DNA from: Planctomycetota bacterium
GTDB taxonomy: Bacteria; Planctomycetota; Planctomycetia; Pirellulales; Pirellulaceae
Length of the DNA: 64,000 bases
Direction of reading: 5' to 3'
NCBI GenBank assembly: GCA_026692905.1
Contig: JAPLNL010000126.1
Coordinates: 1 to 64,000 of the forward strand
Below, in pieces: positions 53,042 through 62,284 of this stretch. Numbering within the stretch: the first letter of the stretch is position 1; every line of letters starts with the position of its first letter. The position numbers and the translations under genes were made by a program. The notes beneath the pieces are model-generated. The model was not told the DNA's origin and searched no databases. It saw nothing but the letters and a program-made list of their open reading frames with translations.

Positions 53042-54292
53042 TTACCCATAGTCACTTGGCTCAGGTACTTCCGCAACTTCCGGTATCCCCTCGTCGACTA
53101 AGTCTTCGTCGGGCTCGGTCGCAATCGCTTCGTTAAACAGATACCGAACCACCATGGTAGCATAGGCGCCTCGTTGCAATACAAAGCTCAGTTTCAACGA
53201 CTGAAAATTCGGGTTGAGAGAATCGGCCTCCCATTCAAACGCAAAATCCTGTGCTGTCAGCCACGCTGCTCTCGTCCCTTTGGAAAAAAAAGTATCTCTC
53301 GGATACTTTAACCGCATCTGCCGAACGTCCATCTCCAGCGGACGTAGTATCTCCTCTAAGCTCGCAAGCGTTCCCGATGGCCAGTCGTGCTGCCGAGCCG
53401 AAGGCAACGGCAAATCCAAATCGTAAATACTGCGGTTACCAATCGTGCACTCAAACTTGGAAACAGGAATCGCCAACGGCCCACATAGCGAATCAAGCCG
53501 ATCCAGAGTGGCTGTCCCTGCATTCTCAATGATCAGTTGGCTTAACCATTTATTCCAAACCCAGCTTTGAAACGCCGAAACATAGATACCTCGCAGATCT
53601 TGTCGGATCAAAGCCACGGCACGCTTGAAGTCGGTTGGGTGATCGCAAAGATACGTCACAATGCTGCGACGATGCGAGCGATCCAACATCGCTTTGCACT
53701 TGATCCAATCGCCCCAATAGTCGCGCAGAATCTGCTTCTGCTCTTTCTCTCTGGGCCGGTCGTGCAAGTTGGGTTCGGCCATCGACAAATAAAGCGCACG
53801 CTCGTAGTTAGTCAAACACCATGGCACGGCAATCAGCTCGCCACAAAAACCGATCGAACCGAATCGCTGATCGTCGAAGTAGTTTACAACTCCCATTTGC
53901 TGAATAAACTTGCAACGGTCCGTTAGCGATGGCACCTGATCCGCTGCGATTCGGCGCAATCGGATTTCAAATCGATTGGCGGCAATATCCTTGGCATGAT
54001 ACGGATGCGGGATCTGCCCGAGGTACCCCAACTGGAACGATTTGTCCGTCAGGCCCGAGTGTGGCCCCCGAAAGATTGTCAAATACTGAGTCGTATCGGC
54101 ATGCCGATCCTTCATTCCTCCGTAACTGAGGTCCTTGCGCGACAGCTGCCATTTGTGCAAAATGTACTGCATGGCTTCGGGGGTGCCCAAACCGCATTTG
54201 TCGAGACGATACAAACCAAAAGGACCATTGGATGGTCGGATCTTGGTGATTTCTTCAACCCGAAAGTCTTCCGGGAGCGTTTTGAGTTTCAT
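53042..54292 (-). CDS. truD: tRNA pseudouridine synthase TruD
   Basis: From the ATG at 54292 the product is 416 residues. The catalytic aspartate is Asp62 in SYGGMKDRHADTTQY (GxKDR). Other family motifs are AANRFEIRLR, NYFDDQRFGSIG and the insert-domain segment LRGIYVSAFQSWVWNKWL. TruD converts uridine 13 of tRNA-Glu to pseudouridine. The frame upstream to 54337 adds 15 residues without support. The C terminus has an acidic tail (EPDEDLVDEGIPEVAEVPEP) that is longer than in E. coli. It is alone in the gene order, on the same strand as the neighbours; the 41-bp array follows its stop. Confidence 0.92.
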   Translation of the reverse strand: MKLKTLPEDFRVEEITKIRPSNGPFGLYRLDKCGLGTPEAMQYILHKWQLSRKDLSYGGMKDRHADTTQYLTIFRGPHSGLTDKSFQLGYLGQIPHPYHAKDIAANRFEIRLRRIAADQVPSLTDRCKFIQQMGVVNYFDDQRFGSIGFCGELIAVPWCLTNYERALYLSMAEPNLHDRPREKEQKQILRDYWGDWIKCKAMLDRSHRRSIVTYLCDHPTDFKRAVALIRQDLRGIYVSAFQSWVWNKWLSQLIIENAGTATLDRLDSLCGPLAIPVSKFECTIGNRSIYDLDLPLPSARQHDWPSGTLASLEEILRPLEMDVRQMRLKYPRDTFFSKGTRAAWLTAQDFAFEWEADSLNPNFQSLKLSFVLQRGAYATMVVRYLFNEAIATEPDEDLVDEGIPEVAEVPEPSDYG

Positions 54293-54370
54293 TAAGCAGC
54301 GGCTGGGGCAAGGAGGAGTCGAGTGTTCATCCGGCAAAGCTTAATCGAACCGAAGTCAAATAGCACGAGC

Positions 54371-56281
54371 CTAATGGACTACGACAAGGATCTTTTCGAT
54401 GTCGTGAAACGTGGTTGTGACGCTGTATTCCGCAACAGAGGCACCGTTATCATGCCCAATACAAAAGTCTTCTTTGGGTTGGCTTGGAATGAGCCCGCTA
54501 CCTTTTGCAGTCACTGCGGCTCGATCCGCAACTTGAAGCCGCAACGATCCATCGGTGTGGATGGACGCAACAATGGTGCATGGGCTTGGGTTACTAGGAA
54601 GTGCAGCCTCAACTTGTGCGACTCCATTTTTATTGCGAATTGCAAAGATGACGTTGCCGTCTTTGAGATGCAGCGCGTAGCCCACCGAAGTTCCGCCGTG
54701 CGCAATCAGTATTCCATCGCGGGCCTTGGTTTGGATCGTGCATTCAACGGTAAATGGCCTGCTACCGATTTGCGGTGCATCGATTGTTGATACGGCATCG
54801 CCAGGTTTTAGTTTCGTCAGATCGATTGGCTTTTTTGGCTGTGAGGATTTGGTCGAAGGGTTATCCGTTTTGGGTTTGTCGGGCTCCATGGGATAGAGCG
54901 TTTTCGGATTTTTGCTTTCTCCTGCTGGACGCCGCTCGGTTGGCTGGTCTCCGCCGATTTTGGAGTTCATCTGTTCGGCGAGCGATTGAAGATTGCGAAC
55001 GATATCAGGATGCCGATCCGCGACATTCGTGACTTCACCAATTTCCCTTTCGAGATTGTAGAGTCGAGGATTCGTTTTCGCATCCGCGTCATTTTTCTGG
55101 CCCGAATCTGGTTGCGGCACCATGGCTAATTTCCACGGTCCCTTTCGAACAGCCTGAAGCTTATATCCTGAAAAATAGTAGTGAGCTTCGCGTTGCGAAA
55201 CGTCGCTTTTGCCAAACAACAATGGTGAGATGTCTCGCCCGTCTATGATGGGTTTATCAGGAAGAGTGCCTCCCGCGAGTGATACAGCCGTGGGCATCCA
55301 ATCGATCGTGCTTGCGACGGCATCACAAACAGTACCTGATTTTATTTTGCCAGGCCATCGCGCGATCGTGGGCACTCGGACTCCACCCTCCCAAGTGCTA
55401 CCCTTTCCGCCGCGAAGAGGCAGGGCACTTCCTCCATCGCTCCCTCGAATCAACCACGGCCCGTTATCGCTTGTGAAGAGAACAAGTGTTTTCTCGTCAA
55501 GGCTTAGCTCTTTCAACGTCGCTAAGATTTGGCCGACGCTCCAGTCCATTTCTTCTACCCAATCCCCAAAGCGACCGTTTGCCGATTTACCCTGAAAAGC
55601 TTTGCCTGGGTGAATCGGTGTGTGCACTGCATTGTGCGGCAAGTATAAGAAAAAAGGACGATCCTTGTTCTCTCGAAGAAAATCCGTTGCTTCGTCAGTG
55701 TAACGTTCGACGATGCGGGTCTGCTGTTCATCCGTCAGCAACTCAATCACCTTGTCGTTGCGCAGGAGCGGACATACCGGCTCGGTTCCCCCCAGTTCTT
55801 TTTTGCGCATATCATTCGAATAAGGAATGCCAAAGTAGCGATCGAATCCTTGGTTGGTAGGAAGGAACTCGGGTTGGTCTCCCAGATGCCATTTCCCAAT
55901 GCAAGCCGTTGCATACCCTAGATCTCTCAATCGTTCAGCGACCGTGGTTTCCGCAGGGTGCAAACCATTCGCATTGCCGGGGAAAAAAACGCCTGGTACC
56001 GATACTCTTGCTCCGTAACAACCGGTCAGCAACTGCGCTCGTGAGACAGAGCATACAGGTGCCGCATAAAAGCTAGTCAGTTTTATCCCCTCGGCGGCCA
56101 TCCGATCCAAGTTCGGGGTCTTTTGCTTTGTTGCGCCAAACGGGCCAATGTCCGCATACCCTAAGTCGTCGATGAAAATCACGACCATATTCGGTTTCGA
56201 TTGTTCGGCCGCGATTACCCCTCGCTCAAAACAGAGTAAGCCGAACAAAAAAAGCACCGCAGTAAGGAATCGTTTTATCAT
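54371..56281 (-). CDS. Sulfatase with C-terminal ligand-binding-like domain (non-standard formylglycine motif)
   Basis: The 636-residue protein has a signal peptide (LFLFGLLCFERGVIAA), the metal-binding start VVIFIDDLGYADIG and the formylglycine motif at Cys77 (CSVSRAQLLTG). Later come GKWHLGD, YLPHNAVHTP and LFTSDNGPW. Sulfatases need Cys or Ser in C/S-x-P/A-x-R; here position +2 is Val, so the match is incomplete. About 100 further residues after residue 520 form a beta-rich region with a Lys/Pro-rich linker. It should hydrolyse sulfate esters in the periplasm, probably from polysaccharides. It is one of three sulfatases in one run. Confidence 0.85.
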   Translation of the reverse strand: MIKRFLTAVLFLFGLLCFERGVIAAEQSKPNMVVIFIDDLGYADIGPFGATKQKTPNLDRMAAEGIKLTSFYAAPVCSVSRAQLLTGCYGARVSVPGVFFPGNANGLHPAETTVAERLRDLGYATACIGKWHLGDQPEFLPTNQGFDRYFGIPYSNDMRKKELGGTEPVCPLLRNDKVIELLTDEQQTRIVERYTDEATDFLRENKDRPFFLYLPHNAVHTPIHPGKAFQGKSANGRFGDWVEEMDWSVGQILATLKELSLDEKTLVLFTSDNGPWLIRGSDGGSALPLRGGKGSTWEGGVRVPTIARWPGKIKSGTVCDAVASTIDWMPTAVSLAGGTLPDKPIIDGRDISPLLFGKSDVSQREAHYYFSGYKLQAVRKGPWKLAMVPQPDSGQKNDADAKTNPRLYNLEREIGEVTNVADRHPDIVRNLQSLAEQMNSKIGGDQPTERRPAGESKNPKTLYPMEPDKPKTDNPSTKSSQPKKPIDLTKLKPGDAVSTIDAPQIGSRPFTVECTIQTKARDGILIAHGGTSVGYALHLKDGNVIFAIRNKNGVAQVEAALPSNPSPCTIVASIHTDGSLRLQVADRAAVTAKGSGLIPSQPKEDFCIGHDNGASVAEYSVTTTFHDIEKILVVVH

Positions 56282-56293
56282 TTGTGTTACCTT

Positions 56294-56351
56294 AGCACGA
56301 CGCGCAAGCTAGTGAATAGGACATTCGATTCAATAGCTTGCGCGTCGCGCT
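56294..56351. repeat. Single hairpin of the 41-bp array family
   Basis: Arms agcacgacgcgcaagctagt (56294-) and actagctt-like attcaatagcttgcgcgtcg (56328-) pair with two or three mismatches around a short loop. It lies between the first and second sulfatase genes. Confidence 0.85.
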
Positions 56352-56375
56352 AGAGAGATCGAGACAGGGCGCATA

Positions 56376-58181
56376 CTATGGTAACAACGTGAGCGTGACC
56401 CTGCGCACGTCCATTACGGACTTGCCGGGAATTTCTAAGGCTCTTAGAGTCAACGCTCCTTGGCCCGCCGGCAATTCGACTTCGCCAAGGCGCAGGGAAC
56501 CGAACTCCTTCATTTGGCTTTCGCCATCCGGACGGGGCAATGTATCTTGATTTGTGTACAACGGCGGGTCCCATCCCGGTCCAACCTTGCCGGTCAAGTG
56601 TGCCTCGTGAAAAGACAGTTCGACCGTGGCCCCAGCGTCAGGAATCTTGCAGGTGTAGTCGATGTCAACTTCGTAGCGACCCGCCGAATGAACATCGAGC
56701 AGCCAAACCATGCTGTCCTCTTTGCTGGTCCAGTTCACGAAGTACGAGCAATTCGGGGCGTTGCTGCTTCGTTGCACATTGCCGCGTGGTTCTCCGTCGC
56801 GGGCGGGAAGCATCGTGATTGGAAACTCTCGATATCCGACCGGGATCGGTCTTTGGTCGACAGCGTTGGGCTTCAGGGCATTCGCGACTTTGGCAAGACT
56901 GTCTGCATTCTCGTTTTTGTTCGCAGCAAGCATTTCTTTACGCCATTGTTTAACCGCCTCAGACAAATTCGTTGCGACTCCGGACTCCTGTTTACGGATG
57001 GATTTCGTTTGTCCCGGATCCCTGACCATATCAAACAGTTCTCCATTGTTGTCCAATCGATGCGTTTGAGTTCGGACGCTTACAGCACCAGCCCAAGTCG
57101 AAAAAATCATGCGATCGCTCCACTTGGTCGTTTGTTTGAAAAGGAGTGGGGAGAGATCGAGACCATCCAGCGGTTTATCGCCGACGCGTGTTACACCTGT
57201 TAAGGAGATGAGGGTGGGAAGTAAATCGATGGCCCCGGAGATTTGTGTGACGGTATGACCGGCCGGAAGTTTCGCGGGCCAACTCCAATAGCAAACCGAA
57301 CGAACGCCACCTTCATCGGTTGTCCCCTTTTTGCCCTTCATCCCTCCGGTCCAGCGCAATGTGTTTGGACCATTGTCGGAGAAGTAAAGTACGATCGTGT
57401 TGTCGTCGACTTTGTGTTCCTTTAGCTTCGACAGAACTCTGCCCACGTTTCGATCTTGGTTTTCCATCATCGCGAGGGCACAACGTGTTTGCTGCGCGAC
57501 TTCTTTGGTTGGATCGGTCGCCGTTTGGGTGATCGGCAAATCCTTGAATCGCTGCCAATCTTCGGGGGGAGCGGCCCAAGGCGAATGCGGTGTAGTAAAT
57601 GGAATGTAACAAAGAAAGGGTTTGTCCTTGTTCCTGTCGATGAAGCCCAGAGCGCGGTCGGTACAGACATCGACTATGTATCCCTTCGTTCGGAGCATGC
57701 GACCGTTCTCTTCTAAAGGGGCATCGAAGTACTCACCCCAATGGCCAGCCGAATGGCCAAAATACTCATCAAAGCCGCGTGCCATGGGATGGTAAGGCCA
57801 CTGGCTACCGTTGTGCCACTTGCCAAAAGCTCCGGTCGCATACCCCGCAGCCTTGAATGCGTCGGCGATGGTTCGTTCGTCCAGATCCAATCGCTCTTGA
57901 CCAGTGGAAACGCCCCGTACGCCGCCACGCAAATGATAGCGACCGGTAAGAAACTCAGCTCGCGTCGGCGCGCAAACTGGGCAAACATAAAATCGATCCA
58001 AGGATACACCTGTCTGTGCAATTGAATCGATGTTCGGGGTTTTAACTTGTCGGTTACCCGATTGGCTATAGTCCCCCCATCCAGCATCGTCCGCCAAAAA
58101 GATGACGATGTTGGGGTGCGAGCCAGCTTGCACGTGCAGTGAGAGAATGAAGCAGAAAGCGATGATGAATACTGTTTTCAT
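56376..58181 (-). CDS. Sulfatase with C-terminal beta-rich domain
   Basis: The 601-residue protein has a signal peptide (FIIAFCFILSLHVQAG), an Asp-rich metal-binding start IFLADDAGWGDY and the formylglycine motif CAPTRAEFLTG at Cys70 (standard C-x-P-x-R). Further sites include GKWHNGSQWPYH, TTPHSPW and YFSDNGPNT. The last 170 residues are beta-rich (YEVDIDYTCKIPDAGATVEL) like a carbohydrate-binding or fibronectin-like module. It hydrolyses sulfate esters outside the cytoplasm. The substrate is unknown. It and the neighbours probably act on sulfated algal polysaccharides (inference from phylum). Confidence 0.9.
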   Translation of the reverse strand: MKTVFIIAFCFILSLHVQAGSHPNIVIFLADDAGWGDYSQSGNRQVKTPNIDSIAQTGVSLDRFYVCPVCAPTRAEFLTGRYHLRGGVRGVSTGQERLDLDERTIADAFKAAGYATGAFGKWHNGSQWPYHPMARGFDEYFGHSAGHWGEYFDAPLEENGRMLRTKGYIVDVCTDRALGFIDRNKDKPFLCYIPFTTPHSPWAAPPEDWQRFKDLPITQTATDPTKEVAQQTRCALAMMENQDRNVGRVLSKLKEHKVDDNTIVLYFSDNGPNTLRWTGGMKGKKGTTDEGGVRSVCYWSWPAKLPAGHTVTQISGAIDLLPTLISLTGVTRVGDKPLDGLDLSPLLFKQTTKWSDRMIFSTWAGAVSVRTQTHRLDNNGELFDMVRDPGQTKSIRKQESGVATNLSEAVKQWRKEMLAANKNENADSLAKVANALKPNAVDQRPIPVGYREFPITMLPARDGEPRGNVQRSSNAPNCSYFVNWTSKEDSMVWLLDVHSAGRYEVDIDYTCKIPDAGATVELSFHEAHLTGKVGPGWDPPLYTNQDTLPRPDGESQMKEFGSLRLGEVELPAGQGALTLRALEIPGKSVMDVRRVTLTLLP

Positions 58182-58356
58182 GGTCGGCGGTTGGTTAGTC
58201 GAGCGGCGGAATGAAAATTACCGTAGCTGGATTCGTGGTGCATTTTGTCCTACCGCTCGCCTTAAAGGGCAATGCAACAAGTACGTTCCAGGAGCTGTTC
58301 ACAAAAAACTTTTGTCAATTCACTTCAGCGGACGGCACGACGGAGCGCGCCTGCTA

Positions 58357-60219
58357 CTATTTTGCGGTAACAATATTCTCGATCAATCTGGGGACATAGC
58401 TATCGTAGCGTTTATCTGGGGCCTTGCCGTCTGGTGAGAGGCTTGCGACTTGGCCATGCAATGAACTTGCTATTTCACCTAACGCCTCGACCGCAGCGAG
58501 GGCAGCCATCGACGTCAAGACGCCGTTCTTTTCCGGCGAGATAAGTTCGCCGAGTGTCTTTAGGGCGATTTCTCGCAGCTCACCATCACAGTGCATGGCG
58601 ATAGCTTGTGCCGCGACGATGCGAACATCGGGACAGTCATCGGAAAGCGCTGCTTGCAATACAATTTTATTCGGCTTCACAGCGTCTGCGCCTCGCGTCA
58701 ACAACCCCATCGCTCCCCAAAAGCGGATCGGACTGTCCTTGTCTACAAGATTTGCGGCCAATACCAATGAATCCGATGCGTCTAAACTTGAACTGAGTTC
58801 GGCAGCGTCTAAAGTTCTAGCAAGCGAGTATTTCGAGGGATCGCGAGCCATATCGAAGGGGGCTGTGTTTGCGGATCGGGCGTGCATTTCTCGTTCAGAC
58901 AAGAAGCATACGTCGTTCACCTTCAAGATATGTTCTCGCAGCGCGGTCCTCAGGCATGTTAAAACGCCGGCATGGTCGGGCGACGCGAACAAGTTGTGAA
59001 CTTCGTCGCGGTCGGTGGTGAGATCGTATAATTCCTCCGATGCCTTGGGGACTCTCCAGAAGATGGATTGCGCCTCATTCGTTTTTCCCGCAACGAATAA
59101 ATCATGCCAAACATGGGTGGTCGGCGTTTCGAATTGATATGCCACACGTTGGGCCTGCGAGACATGCGGCATGTAGTTGCGAACGTAGATATAGCGTCCA
59201 TCGGTAACGGATCGAACCAAATCCATGCGTTCGTCCATGCGGCCGCGTCCCCCGAAGAGGAACGGTTGTGGCTGGTTTTGGTACGGACCAGCAAAGGCGA
59301 TTCCTTGGATCCAATCCGGTGGCTTGATTCCTGCCAGGCTCAACACCGTGGGGGCGAGGTCGACAAAACTGACCATTCGATCCGACTTTCCACCGGCTTT
59401 GTACTCAGCGGGTGCCAAGTGTTCCCATTTCTTTGGAAAGTAGACCACCATCGGTACATGCAGTCCGGAGTTCGAAGGCCAACGCTTGCTTCTCGGCATT
59501 CCGCTTCCATGATCTCCGTAGTAGAAGACGATGGTGTCTTCTGCTAGGCCTGCAGCAGCCAACTCCTTTAAGTGACGGCCTGCATCGCCATCGGCTTCGC
59601 TCACTTTATCGTAATATTGAGCCCAATCTTTGCGAACTTCAGAAGTATCTGGATGATAGGCAGGCACGCGCACTTTGGACGGGTCGGTGATCTCGGTGTG
59701 CGGTCGAGTTCGAATTTGGCTTTCATGACTTTTGGTTGAATTGAAGACGGCGAAGAACGGCTTGCCTGATGTGCTGTGTTTCCAATGCGCTTTGTTGGAG
59801 GACTCATCCCATACCTTGCCAGGCTCTTTCAAGTTGTAATCGGTCTTGCTGTTGTTGGTGCAGTAGTATCCTGACGCTCGAAGCAATTCAGGAAACATCT
59901 TGGTGTTATCTGGCATGGGGACCATGGATCGCATGTGGATACTGCCAGTACTGGACGGGTACATCCCTGAGATGATGGCAGTACGCGCTGGTGCGCAGAC
60001 GGGTGCAACCGACCAAGCACGCTTGAAGATCATTCCTTTGGCAGCGAGGGCATCGACGTTAGGTGTCCGGGCTAACGGGTCGCCATAACATCCCATTTCA
60101 GGCCCATGGTCTTCGCTAGTAAGCCAAAGGATATTCGGTCGCTCGATGGCCGCTGTGAATTGTGCATTTGCGATCACGAGTGCAACGAAGAGGAACAGAG
60201 TCGTCAGATATGTTTTCAT
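58357..60219 (-). CDS. Sulfatase with C-terminal HEAT-like repeat region
   Basis: The 620-residue protein has a signal peptide (LTTLFLFVALVIANAQFTAA), motif LWLTSEDHGPEMGCYGD and the formylglycine site CAPARTAIISG at Cys75. FYYGDHGSGMPRSKRW follows. The C-terminal 130 residues have helical HEAT-like repeats (RFWGAMGLLTRGADAVK, DVRIVAAQAIAMHC, ALAAVEALGEIASSL), unusual for a sulfatase and perhaps for protein contacts. The gap to the second sulfatase (58182-58356) is short and empty, so the genes could be transcribed together. Substrate is unknown. Confidence 0.9.
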   Translation of the reverse strand: MKTYLTTLFLFVALVIANAQFTAAIERPNILWLTSEDHGPEMGCYGDPLARTPNVDALAAKGMIFKRAWSVAPVCAPARTAIISGMYPSSTGSIHMRSMVPMPDNTKMFPELLRASGYYCTNNSKTDYNLKEPGKVWDESSNKAHWKHSTSGKPFFAVFNSTKSHESQIRTRPHTEITDPSKVRVPAYHPDTSEVRKDWAQYYDKVSEADGDAGRHLKELAAAGLAEDTIVFYYGDHGSGMPRSKRWPSNSGLHVPMVVYFPKKWEHLAPAEYKAGGKSDRMVSFVDLAPTVLSLAGIKPPDWIQGIAFAGPYQNQPQPFLFGGRGRMDERMDLVRSVTDGRYIYVRNYMPHVSQAQRVAYQFETPTTHVWHDLFVAGKTNEAQSIFWRVPKASEELYDLTTDRDEVHNLFASPDHAGVLTCLRTALREHILKVNDVCFLSEREMHARSANTAPFDMARDPSKYSLARTLDAAELSSSLDASDSLVLAANLVDKDSPIRFWGAMGLLTRGADAVKPNKIVLQAALSDDCPDVRIVAAQAIAMHCDGELREIALKTLGELISPEKNGVLTSMAALAAVEALGEIASSLHGQVASLSPDGKAPDKRYDSYVPRLIENIVTAK

Positions 60220-60651
60220 GGGACTCGAAATCAGTGGGTGAGGAGCCTGACTAACGAAGAAATGCTTTCCATTTTGCCCAAGATTAGCACAACGGACTTG
60301 CTTGCTGGTTTGCCCGACAGTGTTTTTGTTGAAACTCTCCAGAATTATGCATCGAAGCGGCGATTTTGTGTCGTCGTACTACTTCTGCTCTGAGTTGGCA
60401 CGCCAGTCGATATCGAGGATAGCGCCGTAGTTGGCATAGCACGACGCGCAAGCTAGTGAATCTGCTTGCCATTTCACTGGTGCCATTTTCACTAATTGAC
60501 CTTGATTAAAAAACTTGAGTCTAAGGATGTGGGATAGGCTTCCAACCAGTCAACCGCAGTAACGACAGGCTGGCCGCCTATCCCACGTTAACTAAGAATC
60601 GCACCACTACCCTGCGTGTTGTGTTAGATCGCATTGATGCTGCCGCTTGCC
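60220..60651. other. Non-coding gap with two palindromic elements
   Basis: It holds a half copy of the 41-bp array family (agcacgacgcgcaagctagt at 60438-60461) and a separate palindrome with arms gtgggataggc (60529-60539) and gcctatcccac (60576-60586). Nothing else was recognised in this 432-bp gap. Confidence 0.6.
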
Positions 60652-61998
60652 TTAGTATGCAAAACCAACGCGAAACACGAGACTGTCGTCAAGAACGAGG
60701 CTGTTATCGTAGCGTTCACGGTAAATCAACTCGCGATTGAATGCGTAGCCGGCCTCGAAGAAGCCTTTTCGGTAGCCTTGGCGTATTTGTTCGGACTTGC
60801 CAAATTCGAAACCTAGCATGACCCGAATGTCGTTGATGTCGATTTCATCGATCGTGCCATCGGTATTCATGATGGTCCATGCTCCGCCGCCGTAGTACGC
60901 GCTCATGTACCACCATAAATCCGATTGGCCAAGGGTAGAAACGTAATGCGAGAGCTTAGGTTCTGGAAAGAAAAGGTCGAAGCGAGTGTCTTGGTTCGGA
61001 ATACACAAGAGCCCGAAGGCCGGTAGTAATTTGATTTTATTTCGATCCAAGTAAAATACACCGGCGCGAAGAGTTGCCGTTGGAGTCAGTCGTAATCTTG
61101 CAAGGGCTTTGACTTGAATGCGAATGCTCTTCTCGCTAACGGCATCGAAATCGGAGAATACTCCGAAGCGGAGGCCGCTTTCTACGCCCACCGTCTGTTG
61201 AGGATTGGTTTCCCAGCCGGTGTCCAAAAATGCGCTAAATGCGGCACCTGGCAAGTCCGAGCCCGGCTTAGTTGGCCCCTCCCATTCGTGCTGCGAGTAG
61301 GATGGGATAATGAAAAGTGGTCGAGTGCTATTCAAGAAGTTAGGGCATGCAAAGACGAGCGAAACGTCAGTGTCGTTTATTTCCAAGGATGTCGGTGTAT
61401 GGCTACCGAAGTCATCTGTCCCTGGTAGCCAAGTGTGTCGGAAGCGTGGGCCCTGACAAAGCCGAACCACTTGATTCGTCCCACTAGAGATAGCATTGGC
61501 CGTGCTATTCAAAGTGGGATTGGTTTGCGGATAGCCGTAAGGTTGATACGGATTGGTTGCGTAAGGGTTCGCATTGTAAGGGTTCGAATTGTAAGGGTTC
61601 GAATTGTAAGGTTGTGGGCTCCCGGTTCCGGGAAAGACGACGTTAGGGGCTGCATTGGGGTAGACGGTCGTTGGAAACGACTGCTGGGCCGTCGGATAGC
61701 CTGTGTAAACCGGAGGGTAACCGGTGTAAGCCGGAGGATAACCGGTGTAAGCCGGAGCGGTGCTTTGACCATAGCCAAAAAGACTGCTGAAATCCCAGGT
61801 CGTGGGGGGCGGATATCCGTACGGGTAGGGAGCTGTCGGCGGCACTCCCGTCGGCACTCCCGTCGGCGGAACCTGTCCATACTGAGGTGGTGGATAGGGG
61901 GATTGGGCCGTGGCTAGGCCGATCAAAAGTGACGGCGCTGCCAAAAGCCAGATGCAGACGGCAAGCCAACAGTTTTTTCGGGTTTGAAACGGATGCAC
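60652..61998 (-). CDS. Pro/Tyr/Gly-rich secreted protein, likely outer-membrane-type barrel C terminus
   Basis: The 448-residue protein has a signal peptide (NCWLAVCIWLLAAPSLLIGL) and a low-complexity half with repeats TGYPPAYTGYPPVYTGYP (about 80-105) and PYNSNPYNSNPYNANPYATN (about 130-155). The second half (about 190-448) is beta-strand-like with alternating hydrophobic residues (SIRIQVKALARLRLTPTATL, RAGVFYLDRNKIK) and ends in FRVGFAY, an aromatic C terminus typical of outer-membrane barrels. It may be a planctomycete surface or envelope protein. I recognise no named family. Confidence 0.65.
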   Translation of the reverse strand: MHPFQTRKNCWLAVCIWLLAAPSLLIGLATAQSPYPPPQYGQVPPTGVPTGVPPTAPYPYGYPPPTTWDFSSLFGYGQSTAPAYTGYPPAYTGYPPVYTGYPTAQQSFPTTVYPNAAPNVVFPGTGSPQPYNSNPYNSNPYNANPYATNPYQPYGYPQTNPTLNSTANAISSGTNQVVRLCQGPRFRHTWLPGTDDFGSHTPTSLEINDTDVSLVFACPNFLNSTRPLFIIPSYSQHEWEGPTKPGSDLPGAAFSAFLDTGWETNPQQTVGVESGLRFGVFSDFDAVSEKSIRIQVKALARLRLTPTATLRAGVFYLDRNKIKLLPAFGLLCIPNQDTRFDLFFPEPKLSHYVSTLGQSDLWWYMSAYYGGGAWTIMNTDGTIDEIDINDIRVMLGFEFGKSEQIRQGYRKGFFEAGYAFNRELIYRERYDNSLVLDDSLVFRVGFAY

Positions 61999-62284
61999 TG
62001 CGTATTCCTGGAATTTCCCAATTTTGACCCGGCGGTTTCCGAGCCCAGTGGTTAGGGAATACTTCTTTCAAGCGGCTGCAGTCAAGCGTTCTTGAGCAAA
62101 ACCCGGAAAAATCGCAAAAATAGGCCTAATAACCAGAGCTCGCAGTTCACGTATTTCACCCATTTCTCGCAAATTGTTGCTAATCGCCCAGATGGCAACT
62201 ATCCTACACTATAGCCGTCGAGAATAATTCCTCGGCTAGACTTCTCACTTCCCAATCTGCTTCGCACCCCAAGGGTACTTTGGC

